64,000 nt of DNA from Paenibacillus sp. P25 (GCA_024704175.1 CP085629.1:3596001-3660000); one strand, 5' to 3'; shown: positions 1 to 9,319, numbered from the stretch's first letter. A program made the numbers and translations. Notes: generated by a model not told the origin, from the sequence alone.

Positions 1-1468
1 TGAACCCACTCCGGAATCCGCCAATCGACCGTAAACACATTCGTGTATCTCAAATCCATCAAGCTCACATAATCCTTCAGCGCACCGGATCTCGTCCTCC
101 AGGGGCACCAGTTCCCGATCCAGCTTCATATTGGCTTGCAGCGGCTTGTTCAGCGACTGGATCAGCTTCGCGATCTGGGTCGACTGCTGGAGCATGGCGA
201 GCATTCGGATGGAATTCAGCGTATTGTACAGAAAATGCGGCTGAATCCGCGCCCGCAGCGCATACAGCTCGGCATCCCGCTTCTGCCGTTCCTTCTCCTC
301 GATCGACTGCACCAATTCGTCGAGCCGCTGCACCATCCTGCCGTAGCTGCTCTCGAGCTGGCCGATCTCGTCCTCGCGCTCCAGCGCTAAGGGCACCAGA
401 AATTTACCTTTTTCCACCTCGCGCATCGAACGAATCAGCCGGTAAATCGGCTTCGACAGCCCTCTCGCCAGCGACCAGGAAACGGCCCGCGACCGCAAAG
501 CCGAGAACAATCACAATGACGACGGTAAAATTCCGGATCGAGCGGCTTCCCTGGAGCATTTCGTCGCGGTTCACGCCCATGTAGGTTTTCCAACCGAGAT
601 AGTCGCTCTGCAGGAACACGCCGCTGTACGTCGTTGTGCCGGAGGATGCGGCGCCCTTGCCTTGAACCTGATCCAGACCCGTCTCCGCTTCATCCGTCAG
701 CTCCCATACGCCTTTCTTCTGCCCCGGGGCGGTCCCCCGGAGCCGCTCCGCAAGCCGGTTATCCGAGGCGTAGATCAGCTTCCCTTCGCCGTCCACGACC
801 GTTACCTGGACGTTGGACAGGTTCAGCGAACGAACGATTTTCGGGATAAAATCGGGAGAGATGAAAATAGCGATGACCGCAAGCGGCTTATAGTCATCGT
901 CCATGAGCGACCTGGAGCCGATGACGGCCGGGAACGGGGTTCCGGCGAACTGCTTGATTTCATGAACGCCGGTGACCACGAAGCCGCCCTTCTCGGCCAG
1001 CACCTTTTTATACCAGGAATCTTCCTTTACGTTATCGTCCAGATTGATGATCGAGTCCCCGCGCATCCGGTAACCGTTGACCGTCCCGTTCATCCCGTAC
1101 ACCATCAGGCCGTTGATCGAGGAGTTAATGGAAGGGTAGGCGCTCATCAGCCGGACCATCGTTTTCTGGGCATTCAGCTCGGCCGTCCCCCACTTCTCCT
1201 TCGGAACATAAGGCCTGTTGAGAAATTGAAAGATATCGGGCATAAAATAAGGAAGCATCGTGAAGCGGTCGAAGTCGTTCACCTGACGTTCGATGGAGGC
1301 GTTCAGCTGCGCCAGAATCACGTCCAAATCCCGCTTCGTCTGGTTGTACAGCATATCCGACGATTTCCGGTAGGCCATCGCCCCGATGAGCATGGCGGGG
1401 ATGCTGCTCAGCAGAAAGAAGACGACGAGCAATTTCGTTTGATGAGAAAGATTCTTCCAGCGCCGCAT
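1..1468 (-). CDS. Membrane sensor histidine kinase, YesM type (3' end outside window)
   Basis: Membrane sensor kinase, probably for an extracellular sugar, that should phosphorylate a YesN-type response regulator. The start at 1468 gives a first membrane helix (about residues 12-34), an extracytoplasmic double-Cache-like domain (about 35-300) and a second helix (about 311-330). A HAMP-like linker, a coiled coil and the His_kinase box with PHFLYN (nt 228-250) follow. The frame breaks at the CCC at 486-488 (one base too many; the corrected frame reads SWSLARGLSKPIYRL) and again near 84-92, after which the normal YesM sequence resumes. The ATPase domain lies beyond base 1. No response regulator is visible, so it is probably also outside. 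The family call is firm; the ligand is unknown. Confidence 0.88.
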
Positions 1469-1690
1469 GATCGTCCATCGCCTTTCTGTGAATGAGGTCT
1501 TTTGCCGTAGTCTATCCTTACTGTACCGATAATCTGAAGCGGTTTCAATTGAAATCGAAGGGACAGGGCCGAACCGGATACGGACCGAATTTGAATAATC
1601 TGCTGTTGAGAGCCTTTTTCGATGGAGTATCCTTCGCGTCCGGGAGGAAGGTTTTCCTGCGAGCGGAAAGCATTAACGCTTTAGCCTTCC

Positions 1691-1750
1691 AACGGACACA
1701 GCGGCCGCTATGGAGGGGAATTATGGGAGTTGTGATCTTTAACGGACATC
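1691..1750. repeat. Copy of a dispersed GGACAC/GGACAT repeat in the 1469-1923 gap
   Basis: The 455-base gap between the sensor kinase start and the kinase gene stop holds no convincing gene. It carries AACGGACACAGCGGCCGCTA at 1691-1710 and a second AACGGACAT at 1741-1749. The same core recurs at 11909-11930 and, as a long inverted pair, at 25890-25969. The small plus-strand reading frames here look like chance. What remains is the leader of the kinase gene plus the terminator at 1832-1855. Confidence 0.4.
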
Positions 1751-1826
1751 GGTACAGCTATTTGTTCCCCAAGGACCCGGTTTGACGACGTTTGGAGTAC
1801 TTAAGCGTATTACGAATGTTCCCATT

Positions 1827-1855
1827 GAAAAACTGCCGGGAACAAGCCCGGCAGT
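1827..1855 (-). terminator. Rho-independent terminator of the sugar operon
   Basis: A perfect 9-bp stem (ACTGCCGGG at 1832-1840 with CCCGGCAGT at 1847-1855) closes a 6-base loop and is followed on the minus strand by a T5 run. It lies about 70 bases past the kinase stop and ends the isomerase-transketolase-kinase operon. Confidence 0.85.
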
Positions 1856-1923
1856 CGGCAGCTTTCGGTATGGTTGGCGTGCTTGTTCCGGGTCTGTTCC
1901 GCTTGTTCCCATCATGTCTTATG

Positions 1924-3463
1924 CTAATGCACTTCTTCCGGCTCCTTCTTGCCCGGCTCCCGTTCCCCCGGTTCCATACGGAAGAGACGGCGCGCTTCCA
2001 GCCTTGGTAATACCGCTCCCGCCTCTCCGCTTCCATAGCCGGTTCGTACACGCGGCAGGCCTTCGGGTGAGCCGGAATGTCGTCAACCGACGGCCAGAAG
2101 CCGACGCCGAGTCCTCCCATATAAACCGAACCCATCGCGGAAAGCTCGGCGATATCCGATTGGATCACCGGCCGATCGAGCATATCCGCCTGAAACTGCA
2201 TCAGCGTTTCATTGCCGGAGGCGCCGCCGTCGCTGCGAAGCTCCGCAAGGGCGATGCCGGCCTCGGTCTGCATCAGCTCAACCGCATCGCGCACCTGGTA
2301 GGCGATGCTCTCCAGCGCCGCCCGGATGATGTGCGCTTTGCCGGTCCCCCGGTTCATGCCGGTAATGGCCGCCCTGGCGTAGGGGTCCCAATAGGGCGCG
2401 CCGAGGCCGACAAAGGCGGGAACGAGATACACGCCTTCATTGTCCGGCGCCTGGGCCAGCAGTTTCTCCATCTCCTCGAACGTCCCGAACAGCCCCAGGT
2501 TGTCGCGGACCCATTTGATCGAATCGCCGGAGGCCCGGATCACGGCCTCCAGGGCATAGGTGACCTGCCCGCCCATCCCCCAAGCGATCGCCGTCACGAG
2601 TCCGTTCCCCGGAAGGTCGTGCTTCTCCCCACGTTCATCAGCACGGAGGTGCCGGTCCCGTAAGTCGCTTTGGCCATGCCGGGATGGAAGCACTGGTTGC
2701 CGTACAAGGCCGCCTGGGAATCGCCGATAACGCCGGAGATCGGAACCCGCTCGCTCCAAAGCTCCGGATCCTCCGTATAACCGAACAGGTCATCGGACGA
2801 TTTCACTTCCGGAAGCGGCTCGTACGGAACCCCGAACAAGCCGCACAGCTCCGAATCCCATTCCAGCGTATGGATGTTGAACAGAGACGTGCGGCTGGCG
2901 TTCGTGTAATCGGTGGCGTGTATTCTGCCTCCCGTCAGCTTCCAGAGCAGCCAGCTGTCGATCGTGCCGGCCAGCGACCTGCCGTCCGCAAGCTTCTCCT
3001 GCACACCCTCCGCCTGCTCCAAGATCCAGCCCCACTTGGCCGCCGAGAAGTAGGGGTCAAGCAAGAGCCCCGCCTTCGTGCGGACCGTATCCTCGTACCC
3101 TGCCGCCTTATACGAGGCGCAGATGTCGGCTGTCCGCTGGCACTGCCATACAATGGCGGGATACACCGGCGACCCGGTCGTCCGGTCCCACAGGACGGCG
3201 GTTTCACGCTGGTTGGTAATCGTAAAGGCGGCCAGGCCGCCGGGATCGATCCCGGCCGATAACAGTGCCTGACGAGCGGTCCTTTTCACGTTCGTATAGA
3301 TTTCCAAAGGATCGTGCTCCACCCAGCCTGAACGGGGATAGAACTGCCGGTGCTCCGCCGAGCTCCGCGCAACGATGCCTCCGGAGCGGTCCACAACAAT
3401 CGCCTTCGTTCCCGACGTACTCTGGTCGATCGCGAGTATATAGTCCTTCGTCATCGGCGGCAT
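1924..3463 (-). CDS. GlpK-like FGGY carbohydrate kinase
   Basis: ATP-dependent kinase of the FGGY family, closest in pattern to glycerol kinase. It has the N-terminal ILAIDQSTSGTKAI phosphate loop (glycerol kinases usually read DQGTTS), WVEHDP, ITNQRET, WQCQRTA, DYTNASRT and GAPYWDPYARA. Length is about 510 aa, as expected. The frame breaks at C4 2627-2630 (one G short in VLMNVG/EKHDLP) and near 2005. The corrected tail ends at a stop at 1924-1926. Either the ATG at 3463 or the one at 3454 could be the start; the purine-rich GGAAGGGG sits between good spacings. Being last in an operon with an isomerase and a split transketolase, it more likely phosphorylates a ketose or dihydroxyacetone-like intermediate than free glycerol. 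That substrate is inference, so no symbol is given. Confidence 0.85.
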
Positions 3464-3505
3464 TGCCCCTTCCGGTCCTTGATTGTATTTCCCGTTCCGT
3501 ACCCC

Positions 3506-4444
3506 TTATTTTCCAAGCATCTCAACCGCGATCCGCTTCAAGTTTTCCTTGCTGATCCCGTAATGCTCGAACACTTCCGCCGTTTTGCCGGCAATGGCCG
3601 GTTCGTCCGGGATACCGATAATGCGCACCGGCACCGGCTGATGCTGAACGACCGTTTCCGCGACGGCCGCGCCGAGCCCCCGAAGATGCTGTGCTCTTCG
3701 ACGGTAATGATCCGGCCGGTTTCCCTTGCGGCCCGGAGAACCGCTTCTTCGTCGAGCGGCTTGATCGTATGCATGTTGAGCACACGGCAGGATACGCCTG
3801 CCTGCCGCAGCAGCCTCTTCCGCGTCGAGAGCAACCCGGACCGTCTCGCCGGCGGCGATGATCGTGATATCCGAGCCTTCGCGCAGGGTCACCGCTTGGC
3901 CGATGACAAATTCATAGTCGTCCGATTCATATACGTCCTCCACGGGGTTGCGGCCGATCCGCACATAGACGCCTCCTTCATGCTTCACGAGTGCTTCCGT
4001 CATCCGCTTCGTCTCATGACGGTCGGCCGGCAGGATGACGGCGAGTCCCGGAATGGCCCGCGCCACCGCCAAATCCTGCACCGAGTGATGCGACATGCCG
4101 AGCGCCCCGTAGCTGACCCCGCCGCTGATGCCGACCAGCTTCACGTTGGTCGCTGAATAAGCCACGTCCACCTTAATCTGCTCGATGCTCCGCATGCTGA
4201 GGAAGCAGGCCGGCGAGGTGACGAACGGCTTCTTCCCGCTGTGGGCGAGCCCCGCCGAGATGCCGACGATATTCTGCTCCGCGATCCCCACTTCCACGAA
4301 CTGCTCGGGGAATGCCTTCGCGAACGGCGCCATGGCGGCCGAGCCGCGCGAATCGCTGGCGAGGACCATAATATCGGGGTCCTGCTGCGCCAGCTCGAGC
4401 AGGGTTTCGCAGATGACCTGACGGTTAGGTATCGTGTTCACCAT
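3506..4444 (-). CDS. Transketolase, C-terminal (pyrimidine-binding/C domain) subunit
   Basis: Second half of a split, thiamine-diphosphate-dependent transketolase. The pyrimidine domain occupies about residues 1-165, with the FVEVGIAEQN signature whose Glu activates thiamine diphosphate, plus ALGMSHHSVQD. The C-terminal transketolase domain follows. About 45 residues in the middle are in another frame (the proper sequence VLNMHTIKPLDEEAVLRAA lies in the frame around 3700-3800). Two opposite indels, near 3826 and at C5 3677-3681, restore the original frame. The gene starts two bases after the N-terminal subunit stops, so the two are translationally linked and should form one enzyme. Length (312 aa) is normal for this subunit. 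Confidence 0.9.
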   Translation of the reverse strand: MVNTIPNRQVICETLLELAQQDPDIMVLASDSRGSAAMAPFAKAFPEQFVEVGIAEQNIVGISAGLAHSGKKPFVTSPACFLSMRSIEQIKVDVAYSATNVKLVGISGGVSYGALGMSHHSVQDLAVARAIPGLAVILPADRHETKRMTEALVKHEGGVYVRIGRNPVEDVYESDDYEFVIGQAVTLREGSDITIIAAGETVRVALDAEEAAAAGRRILPCAQHAYDQAARRRSGSPGRKGNRPDHYRRRAQHLRGLGAAVAETVVQHQPVPVRIIGIPDEPAIAGKTAEVFEHYGISKENLKRIAVEMLGK

Positions 4445-4446
4445 AA

Positions 4447-5292
4447 TTAATGCACCTGCCCTTCCGGCTTCAATTGGTCGAGTGCAGCCGCGAGCTCGGC
4501 GAGCGCCTTCTCCAGCTCCGCGTCATTCGGCACATGATGATGCCAGTGCGGCACATTCTCGGCGAAGGATACGCCCCGGCCTTTCACCGTATTCGCCATG
4601 ACCAGCGTCGGCTTGCCGCTGATTTCCGGCACCGCCTCGAACGAACCGACCAGCGCGTCGATATCGTTGCCGTTGATGGATACGACATGCCAGCCGAACG
4701 CCGCCCATTTCTCTTCCAGCGGCTCCAGTCCCATCACGTCCTCGGTCGAACCGCTGATCTGCAGCCGGTTCCGGTCCACGATGCCGACCAGATTGTCAAG
4801 CTTGTAATGCGCGCCCGCCATCGCCGCTTCCCAGACGGAGCCTTCGGCCTGCTCGCCGTCGCCCATCAGGCAGAATACGCGGTAGCTCCTCCCGTCCCGC
4901 TTGGCCGCTAGCGCCATGCCTACGGAAATCGCCAGGCCGTGACCGAGTGCTCCGGTGTTCATCTCAATGCCGGGCACTTTATTATTCGGATGTCCGATCA
5001 GCCGCGTACCGAACCGGCTGAACGTCTGCAGCTCCTCCTTCGGGAAGAAACCGAGGTCGGCCAGAATGCACCACAGCGATTCCACCGAATGGCCTTTGCT
5101 GGCGATGAACCGGTCCCGGTCCTCCCATTTCGGCCGGCTCGGATCGATATTCATCACACGGTAATAAAGTGCGGTCAGAATGTCCGTGTTGCTGAGCGAT
5201 CCGCCGGTGTGGCCCGTCTTGGCGCCATGAATCATCTTCAACAGATCCATGCGGATTTGAACGGCCTTTGCTTTCAGTTCCGTATTGTTCAT
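4447..5292 (-). CDS. Transketolase, N-terminal (thiamine diphosphate-binding) subunit
   Basis: First half of the split transketolase, 281 aa and intact. It has the HTGGSLSNTD substrate/phosphate region, GHGLAISVGMALAAK and the thiamine-diphosphate/metal motif GDG...N (GDGEQAEGSVWEAA then VDRNRLQ). The ATG at 5292 is preferred because AAGGAGG lies five bases upstream; a longer start would swallow that ribosome site. It sits 15 bases after the isomerase stop and 2 bases before the second subunit. Split transketolases of this type are often dedicated to a special ketose (for example apulose-4-phosphate) instead of the general pentose phosphate pathway; which one applies here cannot be read from the sequence. 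Confidence 0.92.
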   Translation of the reverse strand: MNNTELKAKAVQIRMDLLKMIHGAKTGHTGGSLSNTDILTALYYRVMNIDPSRPKWEDRDRFIASKGHSVESLWCILADLGFFPKEELQTFSRFGTRLIGHPNNKVPGIEMNTGALGHGLAISVGMALAAKRDGRSYRVFCLMGDGEQAEGSVWEAAMAGAHYKLDNLVGIVDRNRLQISGSTEDVMGLEPLEEKWAAFGWHVVSINGNDIDALVGSFEAVPEISGKPTLVMANTVKGRGVSFAENVPHWHHHVPNDAELEKALAELAAALDQLKPEGQVH

Positions 5293-5307
5293 GGAGTCCT
5301 CCTTCAT

Positions 5308-6742
5308 TTACAGTCCTGCACCGCGCAGCCACGCCTGAATTTCCTGCTCCGTCGGGTCGACCGGGTCCGGCGTAAGGCCGGGGATATAGTTACAAGCTTC
5401 ATAAAGAGCGGGAATCGCGTTCGCATGAATCCCGACGGAATGATGGACATAAGGCCCTTTCACCAGCTTCTCTTCCCAGAGCGGCCAGTCGTTCACTTCC
5501 ACCCAGACGTAGGAGCCGCGCGTATACGGTCCTTGAATACCGCGGGCCCGGCCGAGGAACAGCTGGTACTCCCCGTGGTCGCCGTCGAACCGGGCGAGCG
5601 TCATGCCTCCTCCACGGATCTCCCCTTCGTGCGTGCCCGGTGAATGATCGTCGAACAGAAAATGCTTCCTCAGCTTCGGCTTCTCCTCTACCGAGAGGGA
5701 GACCGGGAAATTGCCGCAGTGGAAAAGCAGCTCGCCGTTCGCATTCTCCGGATGACGGACGGTCAGGTCGGCGAAGAATGTCGGCGCTGTGTTCATCGTA
5801 GCCGCCTGCACCATAACGGAGGTAATGGCGCCGTGAATATCCGTTTCACAGGTGACCGGAATCTGCTCATCCGTCAGAATGGCGTTGGCCAGACAGGGCA
5901 TAATGCCCATGGCTTCCTGCAGTGAAGACCAGCACTGGATGGCGATCGCCGTACTGCCGGTTTGCTCGGCGTACTGCTTCATCGCCACCTTCAAGGCGGC
6001 AATGCGCTTCACGTCGTCCGCGGTCACTTCGGAATAATCGAGCTTTTCCTTTATATAAGCGACCGCTTCCTGCAGTTCCGGGCTATTCCCGCTTTCCACT
6101 TTCTTCGAGGCGCGCTGGATGTCCACCAGGGTGATCGGATGGATCTCGATGCCGAACCGCTCCAGCGGCTCGCCTTCGTTGCACATCATCGTCCAGAAGG
6201 AGGCGGGACGGGGGCCGATCTGCAAAATGCGCAGGCTCGCGGAATTTGCGGACCACGTTCGCTGCGGCGATAAAATTGGTGAAGCCCCGCTCGAATACGG
6301 GATCGTCGACCCGGCTGTTCGTCACGTAGGTGAACGGCACGTTGAAACGGCGCAGCACTTTGCCTGTAGCGAACAGCCCGCACTGCGTATCGCGAAGCCG
6401 CATGCCGTCCGCAAGCGGCGCCTCGTCCCTGGGTCCCCAGAGCAGCACCGGCTTCCCGAGCGCCTTGCCTACGCGGGCAACCGTGTCTTCCGTCCCGAAA
6501 TTACAGTGCGGAAAAAAAACAGCGTCCACATTCTCCTTCTTGAAGCGGTCGATGATCTGATCCGCATTAATGTTGTCGTCATACAGCGACCCTTCGGCAT
6601 TCAGGCCCTCCAGATCGACGATGTCAATCCCCATCCCGAAGCTTTCGATCTTCTCCTTGATCAGCACCTTATACTTGAAAGCGTCTTCGGCGCTGAATAC
6701 AAAACGGCGTGTGGGAGCGTAACCCAGCTTTAGCCTTGTCAT
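5308..6742 (-). CDS. L-fucose/L-arabinose isomerase family protein (COG2407 type)
   Basis: Aldose-ketose isomerase-like protein of about 478 aa and first gene of the operon. The N-terminal part (MTRLKLGYAPTRRFVF, VFFPHCNFGTED, KPVLLWGPRDE) and the C-terminal part (IQCWSSLQ, CETDIHGAITS, ADLTVRHPENANGE, LFHCGNFP) match the FucI/AraA-like family. Glu/Asp/His residues suitable for a divalent metal include those in CETDIHG and LFHCG. A one-base insertion near 6234-6238 (CGCGAGC for CGCAGC) splits the frame. ATG 6742 is chosen because GGAGGA stands nine bases upstream. It diverges from two LacI genes. It should convert an aldose to the ketose used by the downstream kinase and transketolase; the sugar is unknown. 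Confidence 0.82.
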
Positions 6743-6829
6743 TCGGCAATCTCCTCCGTTGGTCCGCAATTGGGACGGTTCAATTAGTTGTTTAGTTGTT
6801 TTTATATAAACTGTTTATTTCTTGTTCTA

Positions 6830-6858
6830 AATTTACCACCCGTTATTCAGGACGTCAA
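6830..6858 (-). promoter_or_regulatory. Sigma-A promoter of the isomerase operon
   Basis: On the minus strand TTGACG (6858-6853) and TAAATT (6835-6830) are separated by exactly 17 bases. Transcription would begin near 6823, and a GTTTAGT heptamer (6790-6796) lies just downstream, a good position for repression. Confidence 0.6.
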
Positions 6859-6923
6859 TCCATTATTTTGCTATACGGGCTATAAAATTTACTTCGTTTT
6901 TCTGCATTTTAGTTTAGTAATTC

Positions 6924-6952
6924 TTTATTAACGGCGAAAAATAGGCTATAAT
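6924..6952 (+). promoter_or_regulatory. Promoter of the lacI pair
   Basis: A perfect TATAAT stands at 6947-6952. The -35 region 17 bases upstream is weak (TTTATT at 6924-6929). The leader runs about 95 bases to the start codon and carries three ACTAAAC copies, which suggests autoregulation. Confidence 0.5.
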
Positions 6953-7051
6953 ATTTGTTAAAACTCTGCAAATCCTTAAAAAATCAACTAAACATAAACT
7001 AAACCTAATGCTCGAAATAAACTAAACAAAACGGAAATGAGGGTCAACATC

Positions 7052-8113
7052 GTGAATATGGAGGAAATCGCCAGACTCGCCGGTGTATCCAAAGCGGCCG
7101 TATCGCTTGCCCTGAGCGGAAAATCGGGAGTCGGCACAGGTACGCGCGAACGCATCCTGCAAATCGCCGGGGAACGCGGGTATCTGCCCAAGAATCGAAG
7201 CAAGCCGCCGGATGGACCGGCCAAATCGCTGACCTTTCTGGTCGTTACGAATTCCGGCATCGTGCTGGAGGAATACGACCGCCAACCCTTTTTCCGCGAG
7301 CTCATCCATTTCATCCAGGACCGCCGCCGCGCCAAAGGCTTCTCGCTGCTATTTTCCACCATTCATATCGACACTTTCGAGCAGGATATCGGTCTCTTGG
7401 CGGAGGAGAACCGAAGCGGGGTCATTCTGCTTGGAACGAACCTGAACCGCGGCCAGATCGCAGCAATTGCCGCCAAGCTGCCCCATCTCGTCGTGCTGGA
7501 CACCTGCTTCGATTCGTCGCCGGTCCATTTTGTGGAAATCAATAATTTCCTTGGCGGCTATCAGGCCGGCGGCTATATATGCCGTCAAGGCCACCGGCGG
7601 ATCGGTTATATCGAATCGAGCGTAAGAATTCATAACTTCGAAGAGCGGATGCGGGGCTTTAAGACGGCGCTGGAGGAGCATGGGGCGCGGATCGGGGACG
7701 GCATGCTATTCTCCGTGGCACCGACGATCCTGTCGTCGCAGGAGGCGCTGAGGAAGCGGCTGGAGCAGTTTATACGGAGCGGGCGCGACTTCCCCACGGC
7801 CCTCTTCTGCGAATGCGATTATATTGCCATCAGCGCCATGAAGACACTGGCCGAGCTGGGCTTCCGGATTCCGGAAGACGTCTCCGTTGTCGGCTTTGAC
7901 AACATCTTCGAATCGGTTGTCGTCTCTCCCGAGCTGACCACCGTACAAGTCGAGAAAGGACGGATGGCCCAGCTGGCCGTCGATCTCTTGACGGATTCCA
8001 TGGACGCCGGACCGCCGGTCAAAACGAAGATCAAAGTGGATACGCATTTCATCGAAAGGCATTCCTGCGGGCCGCTAGCCAATTCATCTCGTGAAAATGG
8101 GGACTGCATATGA
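7052..8113 (+). CDS. LacI-family transcriptional regulator (first of a tandem pair)
   Basis: Sugar-responsive DNA-binding repressor. The LacI helix-turn-helix starts at once (MEEIARLAGVSKAAVSLALS) and is followed by a periplasmic-binding-protein-like effector domain (LGTNLNRGQIAAIAAK, GYICRQGHRRIGYI, VVGFDNIFES). I choose GTG 7052 because GAGGG lies eight bases before it; the upstream ATG 7037 overlaps that site. Length is 353 aa, normal. It diverges from the isomerase operon and its stop overlaps the next lacI start by four bases (ATGA). It is clearly a paralogue of its neighbour. Effector unknown. Confidence 0.9.
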   Translation: MNMEEIARLAGVSKAAVSLALSGKSGVGTGTRERILQIAGERGYLPKNRSKPPDGPAKSLTFLVVTNSGIVLEEYDRQPFFRELIHFIQDRRRAKGFSLLFSTIHIDTFEQDIGLLAEENRSGVILLGTNLNRGQIAAIAAKLPHLVVLDTCFDSSPVHFVEINNFLGGYQAGGYICRQGHRRIGYIESSVRIHNFEERMRGFKTALEEHGARIGDGMLFSVAPTILSSQEALRKRLEQFIRSGRDFPTALFCECDYIAISAMKTLAELGFRIPEDVSVVGFDNIFESVVVSPELTTVQVEKGRMAQLAVDLLTDSMDAGPPVKTKIKVDTHFIERHSCGPLANSSRENGDCI

Positions 8114-9162
8114 AAATAGACGATATCGCCAAAATCGCCAAGGTTTCCAAATCCGCCGTATCCCTGGCGCTGAACGGCAAACCCGGGATCAGTCCGGAGA
8201 CGCGGGAGCGAATCATCGGCATTGTCCGGGAGGCAGGCTACATTCCCAGGCCGCTTATCAAAGCCGATCAAGTTTATGGTCTTGGCCAAGCCATTCGGTT
8301 TCTCGTTATTGCGGACTCAGACATTGTGATGGAGCATTACTATAAGCGACCTTTCTTTGCCGAGCTGATCCACTTTGTGGAGGAACGGTGCCGGGCGAGA
8401 GGCTATTCGCTCCTCTTCTCGGCCGTCGATATTCATAACTATGAGCAGGATCTTCGGGCGCTCGGCGAGGAGAACGGGAATCACGGCATGATTCTGCTCG
8501 GTACCAACCTGAACCGCCGGCAGATCGAGGCGATCGCCCGGATCCAGCCCCGGCTGGTCGTTCTGGATCATTACAGCGACGTGCTCCCGGTGGATTTCGT
8601 GGTGATGAACAACGCCATGGGCGCGTATCAGGCGGCAAGATATTTGGCGCGTCAAGGCCACCGGCGGATCGGGTATGTCCAGTCCCATCTGCGCATGTAC
8701 AATTTTGACAGCCGGAAGCTCGGCTTGTTCCAGGCCAGCGAAGAGCTGGACATGGAGGTATCTTCAGCCGACATCTTCACCATGTCCACAGCGAAATTGA
8801 CCTCCCAGGACGGCTTCCAGCAGCAGCTTCTTGCAAGGATCGAACGCAGCGAGCCGCCGCTGACCGCCCTGTTTTGCGAAAACGATTATTTGGCCATCAG
8901 CGCCGTCAAATCGCTCCATGGCATCGGCATCCGCGTCCCCGACGACATTTCGGTCATCGGCTTCGATAATATTTCGGAATCCTTCATCGTGACGCCGGAG
9001 CTGACCACCATCCATGTGGACAAAGAACGAATGGCCCATCAAGCGGTAGACCAATTGATCCACCTTATTGAACGAGAAGACCGGGTTTCCATGAAAACCA
9101 TAGTGGACACGAGGCTGATCGAACGGAAGTCGTGCAGAAACCTGACGGGAACGCCCGATTGA
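8110..9162 (+). CDS. LacI-family transcriptional regulator (second of a tandem pair)
   Basis: 350-aa paralogue of the preceding repressor: same HTH (MKIDDIAKIAKVSKSAVSLA), same GTNLNRRQIEAIARIQ, RYLARQGHRRIGYVQS and VIGFDNISESFIV blocks. The start codon overlaps the previous stop (ATGA), so the two are co-translated and may form heterodimers or answer to two related sugars. Intact frame. The last bases overlap a remnant of a solute-binding protein. Confidence 0.9.
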   Translation: MKIDDIAKIAKVSKSAVSLALNGKPGISPETRERIIGIVREAGYIPRPLIKADQVYGLGQAIRFLVIADSDIVMEHYYKRPFFAELIHFVEERCRARGYSLLFSAVDIHNYEQDLRALGEENGNHGMILLGTNLNRRQIEAIARIQPRLVVLDHYSDVLPVDFVVMNNAMGAYQAARYLARQGHRRIGYVQSHLRMYNFDSRKLGLFQASEELDMEVSSADIFTMSTAKLTSQDGFQQQLLARIERSEPPLTALFCENDYLAISAVKSLHGIGIRVPDDISVIGFDNISESFIVTPELTTIHVDKERMAHQAVDQLIHLIEREDRVSMKTIVDTRLIERKSCRNLTGTPD

Positions 9163-9304
9163 ACGGCAAATTTATTTTATTACGGCGAAACCGGCCGATT
9201 TTGACAAGCTGTTCGATCGAGACGTGCGGAAATACATCGTGAGCGGCGGCAAGGAGGTCATGGACGAGAAGAAAGCCGCTCACCCGGAAATGAAGAAAAA
9301 ATAA
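9145..9304 (+). pseudogene. C-terminal remnant of an LplA-type solute-binding protein
   Basis: In the +1 frame relative to the end of the second lacI, a readable stretch ends with IVSGGKEVMDEKKAAH and PEMKKK before TAA at 9302-9304. It begins around YFITAKPADFDKLFDRDVR. This is the typical tail of extracellular solute-binding lipoproteins of the LplA group (SGG-x-VxDEKKxAY). No start or body is present, so only the last 45 or so codons survive. The rest was probably deleted when the lacI pair was joined to this locus. Confidence 0.6.
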
Positions 9305-9319
9305 GCTCGCTCCGCAGGC

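Larger units (their letters stand above)
6790..7027. promoter_or_regulatory. Five-copy ACTAAAC/GTTTAGT operator array between isomerase and lacI genes
   Basis: The heptamer occurs as GTTTAGT at 6790-6796 and 6912-6918 and as ACTAAAC at 6987-6993, 6998-7004 and 7021-7027. The last three are spaced 11 and 23 bases apart, about one and two helical turns. They lie between the lacI promoter (TATAAT at 6947-6952) and its start codon; the outer copies flank the operon promoter. Binding by one or both LacI proteins is inference, since LacI-family sites are usually palindromes with a central CG. Confidence 0.5.

Noticed and set aside
654..1495. Long plus-strand open frame (277 aa) opposite the sensor kinase
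   Set aside because: Antisense shadow of a GC-rich gene; Arg/Pro/His-rich, no ribosome site, and the minus frame has clear kinase motifs.
1492..1785. 97-aa plus-strand frame in the gap after the sensor kinase
   Set aside because: No ribosome site, overlaps the repeat copy, no recognisable pattern.
3506..4444. A novel Arg-rich insertion in the transketolase C-subunit
   Set aside because: The odd segment is simply the wrong frame between two opposite indels; the right frame shows the conserved sequence.
1924..6742. Calling the operon the known apiose or sulfoquinovose pathway
   Set aside because: The isomerase family and the presence of a GlpK-like kinase do not match either set exactly, and no sulfonate exporter or apiose-specific gene is visible.
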